From contig NC_009388.2 of NCBI RefSeq assembly GCF_000002875.2, positions 267,501 through 331,500 of the forward strand: 64,000 nucleotides of DNA. The letters are read 5' to 3'. Positions 52,801 to 63,413 of the stretch are shown here, in pieces. Within the stretch, counting starts at the first letter, position 1; the number at the start of each line of letters is the position of its first letter. The stretch comes from Leishmania infantum JPCM5 (taxonomy: Eukaryota; Euglenozoa; Kinetoplastea; Trypanosomatida; Trypanosomatidae). Made by a program: the position numbers and the translations under genes. The notes beneath the pieces were generated by a model. The model was not told the DNA's origin. It made no database searches and was given only the letters and a program-made list of their open reading frames with translations.

Positions 52801-53122
52801 CTCCGGTCGACTCACAGCCGGCGGGCGAGAAAACGACGCTGTGTCGGTAGTCCAGAGCGCCGCGCTTGCGGAAGAAGCGATGCTCTTGCAGCTCACGCTG
52901 CCGCTGCACCCGCTCCCCGTCGGAGCTCGTGCGCCTGCTGCCGGTCAGCGCACGGCTGGTGGCCGCCTGCTTTCCCGGCGCAGCCTTCCTAAGGCCCTGC
53001 GACGTGCGGTAGTCATCATCGCTCTCGTCGGACCCGGTAACGGTTAAGGAGACGCTCTCGGCAAGCAGCGTGGTCGGGTCGCGGTAGCCCGCCGCAGCCG
53101 CCCTGGCGCTGGGGTGCCACAT
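49841..53122 (-). CDS. Hypothetical multi-pass membrane protein
   Basis: The protein has 1093 residues from the ATG at 53122 (MWHPSARAAAAGYRDPTTLL). The first 430 residues are charged and disordered. Hydrophobic segments follow: VFLGALAAGVSLLALLAITV (about residues 445-466), a weaker SAVLLLALFANAS near 485, and FALFITLFQVY with SLLLCLCLLLVITG (about 513-547). After a 400-residue Gly/Ser-rich loop come PAFLYLHVVLQ with LWCVVVALVLTVVEIALV (about 951-985) and a C-terminal YLWCVLMAVYATRTAVLWVAF that runs to the last residue. Four to six transmembrane passes with long cytoplasmic or lumenal loops are likely. I recognise no transporter, channel or enzyme motif and no N-terminal signal peptide. Function is unknown. 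Confidence 0.75.
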   Translation of the reverse strand: MWHPSARAAAAGYRDPTTLLAESVSLTVTGSDESDDDYRTSQGLRKAAPGKQAATSRALTGSRRTSSDGERVQRQRELQEHRFFRKRGALDYRHSVVFSPAGCESTGGRGSGGALSSAAVEAVPSPHPRRQRQGTASKSGFAADEPDEHCVPEELRAWYVASNSAVRVAKQAKVRHSSTRAASAEPGDSRAGDEASAPTDALTDRPETPGLADDRNHGEGRVFGDVVVRPSIRSGGAGTTSVNVLQSHAAPRVGGGAHPPEGGWVGAAAGAGKGQTPASATGAQAAASLSSGSGVTPESIRKGSATAAAVTDDANVEPHAWGGRPPLRAHRYVEQPNGLFIDHARHADLLAEYAAEAELRYAQEREDARRARRWARVLYGRSSGARRDGGRRQDETTAVTASANASGTAMARIGCYWLYDAATYRRRFLSTLRYLQRVHVFLGALAAGVSLLALLAITVPFPTPYIGSDGVVGADAGSGASAVLLLALFANASATPDDTAAAAAAAHVLPVLEQGYPAFALFITLFQVYHASLLLCLCLLLVITGYAPAPWSVAEGCWMAQRRRWLQQEDEDAEHASKWGGEAGKRRRPGGGGEFRNDSIANSDGTVFASASTGAGLGGPRGPSNMARRDAASSSSVLGGGTRHSDQLDDGSRSALFATGTLHHSPDDWLSMSMGGGGGVGGGGWANRGAYGSDELDYSATNVLCGSRGATHGRQRLDSLRYSVNLGASTGPSGLGATYAAYGATLSSLPGTGGWGTLGEAQHTFPPATMLMSPRGPGGGASRYHPLHRNSEGGNLAGSATTDVPGRHRQQQYWLQGGFTLRGDHPAAAQRGGGAAVSRALGAPPLQLHFPDSTLEGSLSANNVFTRTFDGIERRAMQGLCDALRVLPRVFCVLCARRGDDAIKSSGARRARGGAARGADARPRYVEGGATAAGRELASSLNPQLHHTNPVLPAFLYLHVVLQPRLWCVVVALVLTVVEIALVDERTVELLWLAQPASWWSAAAVPSQRRTSSGDVVLPHAWTAANFTPTSARTSGGGGVRFAAAASDRAFLPGGALPDGAEDTSGYLWCVLMAVYATRTAVLWVAFLLNTFF

Positions 53123-53903
53123 GCGGTCCTCTCTCGATGCCTGCGTTGGCGCGGCAGTACAGCTCTACAATGAGGGTGTGGAGGGGGTGAGGGCCACTCA
53201 GCACCGATGCGGCGAGTCCGTCTCTCTACGTATGTGCGCCTCTATGGGCTGTGCGCGACAGTGACCGCGATGGCGACGACGGCGCAACGGTGCCCCCTGG
53301 TGAGGGCTGACGGACTGGAGGAAGAGAAGAAGCGGGACGAGGAGGTTCAGCGAACAGAGGCGAGGGATGATTTGACCCGGGTGGCTGGCGCATGTGCAAG
53401 GGAGGAGGAGGTTGGGACGGACGGGGATGCGTAGGGTGAGGGCCCGCGGAGTGACGGGAGGAGGGGCAGACACTACAGTGCCGGCGCCTGCTCGCACAGG
53501 CACATGGATGCTGCTGCTGCTGCTGCTGCTGCGGTCGCCATCGCTTCGCTTCGCTTCGGCTTCGGCGGACGGTTCCCGCGCAGTGTCGACGCCGAGGCGA
53601 CGTCGCGCGCATACAACGTGGAAGAACGCACGGGCACTCCTGAACTAAGAGCGAGGAGGACGGAGAGGGAGAAGAGGGGGGTGGGGACCGGCAGGGCCGA
53701 CTGAGGAGGGCCGTTGGTGGCGCCTGCTGCTGCTACAGCTGCTACGAGTGCTGGCACGCGGCCCTGGCACGCTGTTCCTGCTGGATGCGTAACACCTGTG
53801 CTTGCAGAAGGTTACCGCGGTTGTGCCGCGATGACGGTGAGGACGGCAGGGGCACTGCGGCGGCGGTTGTTGGCAGAGGCTGCGCCGTGGGCGGGGGAGC
53901 TTG
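53123..53903. repeat. Intergenic spacer with CTG repeat
   Basis: No gene is seen. A CTG repeat lies at about 53510-53531, and plus-strand purine blocks at about 53645-53690 give CT-rich sense tracts. Confidence 0.7.
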
Positions 53904-56900
53904 TTATACACCTTTCGTCCTCGCCGGCGCGGTTGCACTGCGCGCTCGCGCGGACATGAACGGCAGCGCAGATGATGCCGGCGCGGCTTCGCTGATCGCA
54001 GGCGGGGCGAAGCCGTTGCCCTGAGCAGCGTGAGCATGATTCGGCTCGCGGCCGCTGCCGCCGCGATCGTTGCTGTGGCTGCTGGTAGACGTGCTTGTCA
54101 AGCTTACGCACACCCACTCAGCGGTACGAAGGGGCGACCTCGACCGCGGTTGGGTGGCGCGCTGTTTCCAGGCGTCGCGAGGTCCTACGACGGCAACTGT
54201 GCCCGCAACCTTGTCTCTCGTACGACCGGACGGTATCAGCTTCCACGTATCATCCACCGCGTCCTTCGCTCCACCGTTGCCGTCGTCGCGCGCATCGGCG
54301 GGCTCTCGTGTCGTCGCGGACCATGTGGGAGGAGGGGCACGCAGCTTAGCAGGACTGCTGGACGGCACACCGGCTGCAGCGGCCATCGGCGGTGGTGTTC
54401 CGATGGCGGCCGTCGTCTGTGCGGAGCGCGCCGGCAGCGAGACGGCGTAGGAGCTGTTGCCCACGGCAGAGCCCTGCGAGATGTCAGTCGCCCCCAAGCG
54501 GCTACCATCTACCGGCGCCGCTGCCCATGCCTCGGCACGGTTGGCCTGCTGATGCGCACGCAGCGCTGCAGCCATCGCCGCCTGCACTTCGGCGGATGCA
54601 CGAGGAGGGAGGAGGCCCGACGAACCTGACGGCACCGCTCTGCCCTCTCGCAGTTCGTCAGCGAAAGCGAACGCCACGGAGCTGCGCCCCGTCGTGTAGC
54701 GTGTCGTCGCAGTGCACGCAGAGGTGTCGTCGCGCTGCGTGTCGAGTACCGGCCGCGCCTTGCGTATTGGCGCGCACTGGTAGACTCGGGCTGCTTCTAA
54801 AGGTGCTCCCGATGAGATGCGGTGCGGCACGCGTGCACGTTGCTCGCCGCTGTGCCAATCTCCGGTTATTCTCGCGTGCCCCCACGCCTCGTCTTCGAGC
54901 AATGACGACGATGACGATGACCGCGTGTGCAGAGACGACGGCAGCGACGGCGACAGCAGCGACGAGGACGCCGTTGTCGTCGAGGAGCCGAGGTTGCGCG
55001 TGGAGGGGCGTGACGCGGCGTATCGCATGAAGGGGCCCGACAGTGATCGGTGCCCAGCAGCCTGCGCAAGCGGTGCGGCATCATGCCGCGCCGCCGTCCG
55101 TGCTGCCGCGGTGAGACCCTCTACCAAGGAAGCCGAGGAGGTGGCGGTCGCCGCGCCGCGCATCGATGACTGCTGCTGCTGCTGCAAGGCGCCAAACTGC
55201 CGCACCCACTCCAGCACAAATCCCATCACCGGGTCCCGCACGAGCGGCCGTGGCGGCGTAGTGCAGCGCGAGGCAGAGGTCGCGGGAGTCGCAATGGGCG
55301 GGGGCTGCGACGGCGACGGTGCTCTGAATCTCGACGTGGCGGTCTCTGTCGTCCCCACGTCCTCGCGCCGTGGTCCATCGGCGACCGCGTTGACCACCGG
55401 TCGTGGCGACAGAGCAAGCTGGGATTCAGCCGTGGGGATCGCGGCCGCGGACGGTGAGGGCAGTGCGACGGCTGCTGCCGGTGTTGTCGACGTCCTTTGC
55501 TCTGCGGCGACATTCAATACCTCTCGGAGAAGTTCGTGGGCGCGACGCTGCTCCTCCTCACGGTCAGCTAGACTGGCGCGCTGCAGCCGCTCCTGGTCGA
55601 GCAGCGCTGACTGGAACAGACGTATTAGCGTGAACTGCGGTGCGTCGTGCGAGGTTGTGCGACCTGCTGGGGTCGCCGTGTCTTCCACATGCGCACAAGG
55701 CGAATCAACGGAAGCCGCTGCTGGCAGCGGCACGACGGCTGGGAGAGGGGGTGCTGGTACAGCCAGCGACGGCAGGCCGCCGCCATCGGTGGCTGGCACA
55801 GCAACAGACGTGTGCTCGCCGGCCATCTCTGCATCCGCTACAGTTGGCGCTGGCAGCTCTGCCCTCGTCTCCGTCACAACCAAAGGGCTCTCGGCCTCCA
55901 CAATGATGTCCCTGCGGTCCTCGAGCGCCATCCATCGGCTGGGGAGTTGCTCCTGTTGGATTGGCGGGTATGGTGGCGGGCAGTGCAGCTGCTGCTGCCA
56001 GTCGTACGCGGGCACGGCAGCGGCGGGGATGCGCGACGTTATCATGTGGCGCACGACAGGACTGAGGTCGACCACGACGCGCACTTCCTGCGGTGTTGGC
56101 TCTGCTGCCCGCGGCGCCGCAGGGCTGGTGGCGTCGCGGTTGTCGCCACGTGGTGGCGGCAGGACCACCGTCGCCGTCGCCGTGATCGCGTTTGCCTCCC
56201 TCTCCGCATTTCCCACGGCTTTCGGCTGCGGTGTCGCTTGCTGTTGCGGCGCTGTCTCTGGCGGCGCAGGGTCGTCTTGCAGCCACGCGGTGGACGAGGT
56301 GCGAGGGACAGATACGTGCTCGCGAGGATCGACCTCCGCCGCCGAAGATGCATCCATGGGTGGAGCCGGAGCAGCCGTCGTCGTCATCGTACTGGTGGCG
56401 GTGACAGTGACGTCGGAGGAGGAGGTGGTGGCGGCTTGGCGCAATTTCTTGTCGTGACAAGAGCGCTCTAGAGCGGCGTGCACGACGTCTTCCAGTGCTG
56501 CCTCCGCGAGCGCGCAAGCGAGCTCGGCGTCCAACCGCCGCTGTTGCGACTTCGTCCGCTGCGGATGCGCATTCTCCTCCTTGGCAGGTCCAGAGGCGAT
56601 CTCTACCCGCGCCTCAAGACAGCCGACCAGCATGAGGCGTAGTATCTCGTGCTCCATGGCAGCCATCACCTGCTGCACCGGGTCTTCGTGCGCCCCTCGT
56701 GCCTGCACCTCAAGCACACTCAGCACCGTTGCATCCACGAGCTCGCGAACGAGTGCGGCGCCCCGCACAGTGGCATCCGGCTCCGTCACCCTGCCGATAG
56801 ATGCGTTGCCAAGTGCGCTGGCGGTGCCGAGAGATGGCGGCGCGATGAAGCATGCTCGGATCGCCGACAGCCGCCGGCGCGCCTCCGTCAGTGCACGCGC

Positions 56901-59900
56901 TTCTGCAGCCATGCGCGGCGAAACATGCACGCTGCCTCCCCGCAGCGCCGGGTCGCCATAGCCGAGCTCCTGCTCGCGGTAGCGCACCGCCGCAGCAGTG
57001 CTGGCTGGGTGGGGCGTTGCCACGACAACCGCAGACACCGCGTCGTCCTCCTCTCCTCGACCGCGCCGGCGACGCTCTTGGGCGATGGAGACCGCCTCCA
57101 GCACGCCGGTGTCTTCGGCCGCGAGCGCCTGCGCGTGGCTCTCCACCTCGCGCTCCGCGGCAGCATAGCGGGCCCACGCACGTGCGTAGTCACTCATCAT
57201 AACCAGCGGCACCGGCGCCACGTCGAGGTTGCTTGGCAGCGCACCGTCACCGTCATCTCCGACGGCGCAGCTGTCGGTGGCGTTGATCAGAACCTCGGCT
57301 GGGGCGCCAAAGAAGGCGCTGTCGCAGGGAGGGAGGGAGCCCGCGACATTTAAGACGGCGCGCCCGTCCGTGTCGCCTGTTGATCCGTCGTTCTGCACCG
57401 GCGACAAGCCTGGCGAAGCCGTTTGGCGGAGTTCTCTGACGACGCCGGCGCGGTGATACAGCGCCGCTCGTAGCTGCGCATCCACCGCCTGCGGGATGCG
57501 TGGCACCGGTGAGGCCGCTGCGCCAGCGATGCGCGTCGCGCACGTGACTGCTGCCACTTCACCACCAGCAGGTTGGCTCAGCACCACATGCAGCCGCCCA
57601 ACCGATGGCTTGCCCGCCGTCACCCCGGCAGCATCGTCCGCTTCCTGATGCGGGCCCGTCCCGCCATGAGCGCCTTGGTCATCCATGCGCATCGCCTCTG
57701 ACCACATACCTCTGTATTGTGCTGGTTCTGGCACGACGCCGCGGCCGTCCATCACATCACCATGCGGGGCGACGGACGACGGGTATGCAGTGGAGGACGC
57801 GGCCGCGTTCGGCGCTGGTGTTCCCCACGCACCGTGCAGAGGACGCGCGTGCGAGGGCGCTGTGCCGGCCTCGCTGGAGAGCTCGCTCACGACCTCCGTG
57901 TCGAAGCGGCGAAGGAGGGGGCGCCTGCTGCGGTCGGCGACGTCGCCGCTTCCTCCGCCAACGGTGGCGTGCGGTGATGTGCGTCGCCCACGTCGGCCCG
58001 CGGAGGACCTGGGGCCCTTCCCAACGCGGCCTCTCCCTTTTTGACCGCCACGGCCACGCCCGCTGCCGCTCCGCCGCGACTCTGCGCTTCTCCTCCCAAC
58101 GGCCTTTTCGCCGTCGGGGGTGCGCGCGTGCCGTGTGGCGGCCGCGGACGACGGCGACGCCGACAACGCTCTGCGCGGGGCAGCCTGGTTGAGTCGCTCC
58201 ACTGCCACCTCACCGGTGTCGGAGGAGGACGGTGCGTGGGGAAGGCGAGGCCGGCGGGGCACGACACCATAGAGGCGTGTCCCCTCCGCCAGTCCGGCAT
58301 CACGCGCGGCGGCGGCAGCGCGTACGTCAGACAACTCGGCCTCCAGCGCAGCCACGCCGAGATGCTGGCGCGTAGACATATCATCCTCAGGAGGGAGGCG
58401 CACGTGCAGAGGGAGCGTCATGCGCCCCTGTGTCCGCGGCTGTCGCGGCGGTGGTCCAGCATCGCCGCCGTACACGGCACGCAGCATCGCTGGTGTGTTC
58501 ATGGGAGGTCCCGCACTGGCAACCGCTGCTCCTGCTGGTGTGTTAGCCGCCGGTGTTGGCACAAGAGTTGATGCAGACGGGGCCACCGATAGCGTGCCGG
58601 TAGCGGTGCGGTGCTGTTCTCCTCTCCTGCCAACTGCTGTCGGCGCCGCAGCTGGAGGTGAGGGCCGCATGGTGCTGCGCGCGCTCGGCGCTCGCCCACC
58701 GTCGCTGTCGGTGTTTGGATGTGACGGCGACGGGAGCGTGCTCCGTGACGGTGACGCGGATAGCGACGACACTGAGGAAAACCCCAGATGCGCTGCACTG
58801 CTTGCAGGCTGCGGTGGGATCAGATGCTCCGCGGTGGGAATGCCCGCATCGAGTGGACTCATCCTCGATGCGACGCCGACGACAGGCAGACACACGGATG
58901 GGCGAGGGGGTGTGTTGACCGCGGCAGAAGCGACCGTTGCTGCTGCGGTTACGCCCTCAGCGCGTGTTGCTTTATGCGTCCTTCCAGCGTCACTGGTGCC
59001 ACTATCATCAGGGCTGTGTGCCGCCGCCAGTGAGGGTGTTGGGCTGCCAACGACCCGCTTGCTCTTGCTCCCTCCGCTTGCCGCACTCTCGAAGTGCACG
59101 CGCGGCTGCTGCCGTCGATGTTTCTGCGTGGCTCTGGAGGTTACCGCCACCCCAGCTGGCTCTTCCATTTCCGCTTGTCCGCCTCTTCGAAGACCCTCTG
59201 CCGTCGCGTAGCTCTTCATGACGTCCACGGCGCCTGCGAGCATGTGCTTCGTCGTCTGCTCATGCTGAGCTTGCTGGCGCTGCGCTGCTGCCGCTTGCGA
59301 GGCGGCCAGCTTCTGGACGAGAGATTCCTGCTGCTGCTGTTGCAAGCGACACTCGCGCTGCAGCAGGTGGACTGTCTCGCGATGGTGACGTAGCATCTTG
59401 TGCTGCTGGCTCTGGAGGAGCTCGGCATAATGCCGCCGCTCCTGCTGGCGCTGACGGCGCTCCTCTTGAAGCTGGCGGTCGTACATGGTACGGAGACGGT
59501 CCAGCTCGCTGACGTAGTGGCGCGTCTCCCGCTCTGCTAGTTCGCGCAGCGCGACCTCGTATGGCTCTCGCGGCGCCGCGGCGTCGTTGCCCGTCGTGGG
59601 CGCTGGAGTTTGAGGCACAGCGTACAGCGTGGGCCGTGCCACGACGGCGTGGAAAGGTGGTAGTGGCCGTGAAGGGTCCGCTGCGGCACCGCGAAGGCCG
59701 CTGACGGCCTTCAACGCATGCGCCGCCGGCCGCGGTAGGGATGCAAACAGCAACTGTTGATCCTCCTCGTGCTGCACCTGCACGTTGTGTGTCTCTGCGG
59801 CTGCCGATGGATTTGTCTGCGCCCCTCCTCCGCTCGCACCGGTGCTGAACTCCAACGGCGACGGTTGCCGAGCAGCCGCAGAGGACACGGTCGGCGACGC

Positions 59901-60832
59901 CAGGCGTGCTCGCACGGCAGCGCGTGCCGGCGCGCTCATGCAACTCACATCGCGACAGACTCGCTCCAGAAGACGGCGCTGACGGCTCAACTCGTCCTGC
60001 AGCTCGGCAGGGACGGCGGGCATCGCCGCGACGATGCGCTGCACCAGAGCGGTCTGCGCTGCCACATCCAGCGATGCGGAGGACAACCGGTGTGGGCGGC
60101 GTGGGTGCACATCTGACGGAGACCCGCCTGCAACGCTGCTGCTGCTGCGTTTTTTTTGCCGCCCTGCGTGCCGTCGACCAACGCCGTCGTCGGGCACCGT
60201 ATCCACCGCAGCTTCGACGACTCGCTTGGCATCACGTGCGTGGCGGCTGCTGACCGCAAGCCACGTGGCAGCAGCATCGGGGGAGCTGAGGCTGTACCGC
60301 AGGAGGTCTTGCACCTCCGTCGGGGTGAGCCCGAGCTCAGCTGCCGCCGTCGCCCACGTCGGGCCGGAGCGGAGGAGCGCCTCGCGCTTCAGCGCAGCTG
60401 GCGAGGGGCCGCACGACGCAGGTGGCGCGCTACGCGAACGACGATCATGGCTGCCCTCTGTAGTCTCACATCGCTCTTTACCTCTTATGCCTACCTCTGC
60501 GCCTCGACGGCGGGGGCCGGTGGGGTCGTACCCGGCATCGTCGCCATCGGTGTACGCGCCATCGTCGTCGTCCGAGACGGTCGACGAGGTGCACGAGCGG
60601 GGGGCCGTCTCTAGCAGACGCCGGGCATAGCTCGCGGGGTCAAAGTCTGCTTGCCCACGTTGCCGCTTGTGTTTTCGGTGCCCCCGCGCTGGGGCGGCGG
60701 TGCACCGTCCATCGAGAGCGTCGACGATCTCCGTTAGGGAGGCGGTGGCCCAGTACTCGGAGCTGGCGCGACGAAGCCCTACCATGCGGTTCCTGCGAGC
60801 GCTACCGTGCCGCTTGCTGTGCTTCATTGCTG

Positions 60833-60866
<34 letters not shown>

Positions 60867-62618
60867 TGCAGTCGATGAGGCTGACGAGGCAGCGACGGAG
60901 ATGTCACAGGGGGAGCAGCTCTCCGGCCCTTGAGTGCTGTTGGACGATGCTGCGGCAGGGCTGTGTGCCTTCGCCTCCGGTGGTGTCGCTCCGGCCGCCG
61001 CCGCGGCGGCCCCTCGGCGATGTCCGTGCGCGTGCAGACGTCGCTGCACATCTTTCAGGTCTCGTAAGACTGCTGCGCTCTCGGCTGCTGGCGACAGCAT
61101 CGGTGGAAAACTCGCAAGAGGGGGCGAGGTCGAGAGGGCTGTCGTGGGAGGTGACGCCGACGAGGCACCGGCGCGTGCGCCCGCGATGTCGCGGCTGCGT
61201 TTTGGCGATGCGGCACGTCTTTGGCGCTCCGCGGCGCCAGTGGCAGTCGCGGCTGTGCCCTTCACAGCCGCCTCGGCGTCGGCCTCGGCTTTCAGAAACT
61301 CGACCACTGCTGCGGGCAGCGCCGCAGCCGTCCTTATCCGATTTGGTGCCCTCGAGGAGACAGCGCTCGCGTGTCCGTGATTTGTGGCAGCGCCAGCACC
61401 AGCGTGATCGAAGGCGCGTGCCACAACACGCGGCTCTGTCGTCGGCCGCCACAGACCCTCCCGGGCCTCTGCATCTAGACTTCTCATTCTGCCCGCGGCG
61501 TCCCGCTCGTCCACCGTGCAGGGACTGTCGTGTAGCAGGCGCGCGCGCTCTACCGCCAATGCCGACTGCGCGGCCGACTGCGTAGCTGCTCTTGCCTGCG
61601 TTGGCGCGACGGCGACGACGTCCGCCAACGTCTCCGCTAGCTCGCCATCGTCTCCGCCCGCCAGCGACACCTCTTGCATCAACGCCGATGCAGGAGCCAC
61701 GGGTGGAAGTGGCTGGAGTCGCAAGGCTTGTTGGTGAAGCGGCGCCAGCGCAGAGGCCGCGGCTTCACCGCCATCTTCGCTATCGTCGGGGCCATCCTCC
61801 GTTCGACCAGTGACAGCGAGACGCTGCGCTCGGCGTTCACTCGGCACCACCGCTACCACGATTGAGTCGCCCCCACCCACGGCCACTCCTGTGGCTGCTG
61901 CCGCCGCTGCCGTCTGCTGCTGCTGCGAGCTAGATCCAGTCGCAAACTGTTCATCCAGGACGGCGTCGACGAGTGATTGGTACGGCGATGCGACTGACGA
62001 CGACACCTGCTTCGCCGCCGTTGCGAGGCGGCGTGCAGCCCCGGAGGGTGGTGGCCGCTTCTGCTGCTGTGATGACGGCGTGCGAGCCGCTGACGTGCAG
62101 CGCCCGCCAGCAGAAGGCGCTGCATTGCCCCTCGGCGGCGGCACTGGATCTCTTTCAAGTGACGGTGGCGATGACGAGGGTGGTGGTGGTGGTGGTGCAG
62201 GCTTCGGCGGCGACGGAGTGGCTCGACTTGCCGCGGCTGTCGCTGTCCGGGAGCGCTGTGGCGGGTGCCTTTTAGTCGGTGCCAGAAGTGCCGAGGGGGT
62301 GGCTGCTGCAGGATGCGCCGCGGCCGAACCGCGAGGACTGCGACCCCGCGCAATGGCGGCGGTCGTTGCGGTGAGGGGCCGCTTACGCCGGCGTGTCATG
62401 GGTGAGGCGGGCAGGGGCAGCGGGAGTGAAGCGTCTTGTTGCTCGGCGACCGGTGCTTCTTGTGAGCAGTGCTGCAGCTGCGGCTTCTCATCAACTGACG
62501 AGACCAGTGGCGGGGGCAACAGTGACAAGGGCCGCGGCGCGGGTGCTGGCGCATCAACAACAGCCGAGGTTGTTTCTTCAGCACCATCAGCGATGGAGGT
62601 CATGGCGCCTGCTTCCAT
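53904..62618 (-). CDS. Giant low-complexity hypothetical protein with central coiled coil
   Basis: The protein has 2904 residues from the ATG at 62618 (MEAGAMTSIADGAEE). A second ATG at 62603 is possible, and a start hidden in the adjacent 100-N gap cannot be excluded. Most of it is Ala/Ser/Pro/Arg-rich and disordered. A helical region near 60270-60370 reads WATAAAELGLTPTEVQDLLR, and EYWATASLTEIVDALDGR lies near 60715-60770. A strong coiled coil at about 59210-59560 is built from YVSELDRLRTMYDRQLQEER, QERRHYAELLQSQQHKML and RETVHLLQRECRLQQQQQES. A poly-Ser run is at about 60832-60865. There is no catalytic motif, signal peptide or membrane segment. This composition is common in trypanosomatid cytoskeletal and basal-body proteins, but the sequence does not prove such a role. 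It is the first gene of the minus-strand unit. Confidence 0.7.
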
Positions 62619-62629
62619 GCGTATGTGTG

Positions 62630-62729
62630 NNNNNNNNNNNNNNNNNNNNNNNNNNNNNNNNNNNNNNNNNNNNNNNNNNNNNNNNNNNNNNNNNNNNNNN
62701 NNNNNNNNNNNNNNNNNNNNNNNNNNNNN
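62630..62729. other. Assembly gap (100 N)
   Basis: Exactly 100 N, 11 bases upstream of the ATG of the giant coiled-coil protein. The left flank ends in GTATGTGTG, hinting that a TG repeat caused the assembly break. Confidence 0.98.
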
Positions 62730-63334
62730 TGATGAGACACTAATGGATCGCTGACGCTGAGGGCACACGCCCAAATGCAAGATAAGACCGTTATTCTTTG
62801 CTCAACCTCTGATGCGCTCTCCGCGACTGGTGCTGCTGCCGTGCGACTCTGTAGGTGTGCGTGCGTGCGTATGTGTATGTGTGTGTGGGTGCTGACGGGC
62901 ATTTGAGATGTGGCAGCCGACGGTGCATCCCGTGGAGGCTGCTGAGTAGTGCTGAGCCCACTGCTATGGGTGTTTCACTCATGACATATTACGTTAAGTA
63001 TACAGATTTTGCTCTTCTATATGCCGATTTGCCGACCCTGCGACACCGTTGTAACGCTCTGCGGTGCGCGAGAGCCAACGGAGAGCAATCAAGAGCCGCC
63101 ATCTTGCGATTTGCTAGCCGGCTATGCTGCGGAAGCGACCCGCCGCCACGCACAGGTCGTTACACGCTTGTCGTGCGCACCTTCGATGTGTAATAGCTTT
63201 GGGATCACCTGAGTCTCATACGTCTTTGGTGCTTTCTGTTTCTCTCACTCACGATCATCACCCTACCTTTCCATCGCCGACGCACCAACGCTGTAGTGTA
63301 CACTTGCATCCATCCCGCCGCCGAAGCCGTTCAG

Positions 63335-63380
63335 TTAGCTCATCGCACCTCCCTCTCTAGCCCGCTTCAGCTTTTTCCAG
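63335..63380 (+). promoter_or_regulatory. Candidate splice acceptor of the ZIP transporter gene
   Basis: CTCCCTCTCTAG ends at 63360 and CTTTTTCCAG ends at 63380, both preceded by CT-rich sequence from about 63225. Either AG would give a short leader (33-54 bases) before the ATG at 63414. Confidence 0.5.
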
Positions 63381-63413
63381 TGCCACACCTCCGCAGCTAC
63401 CGTTTCAGCAACC

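Larger units (their letters stand above)
62619..63413. promoter_or_regulatory. Divergent strand-switch region, candidate Pol II transcription start region
   Basis: All genes to the left run leftward and the gene to the right runs rightward, so this interval is a divergent strand switch. It includes the N gap, a GT-rich plus-strand stretch at about 62850-62892, and an AT-rich patch at about 62975-63035 that stands out from the GC-rich surroundings. In kinetoplastids such regions are the usual sites of polycistronic transcription initiation. The assignment here is by position; no promoter motif is proven. Confidence 0.7.

Noticed and set aside
54817..56457. Plus-strand open frame of 546 codons
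   Set aside because: It is antisense to the giant coiled-coil gene and consists of low-complexity Ser/Arg/Ala stretches.
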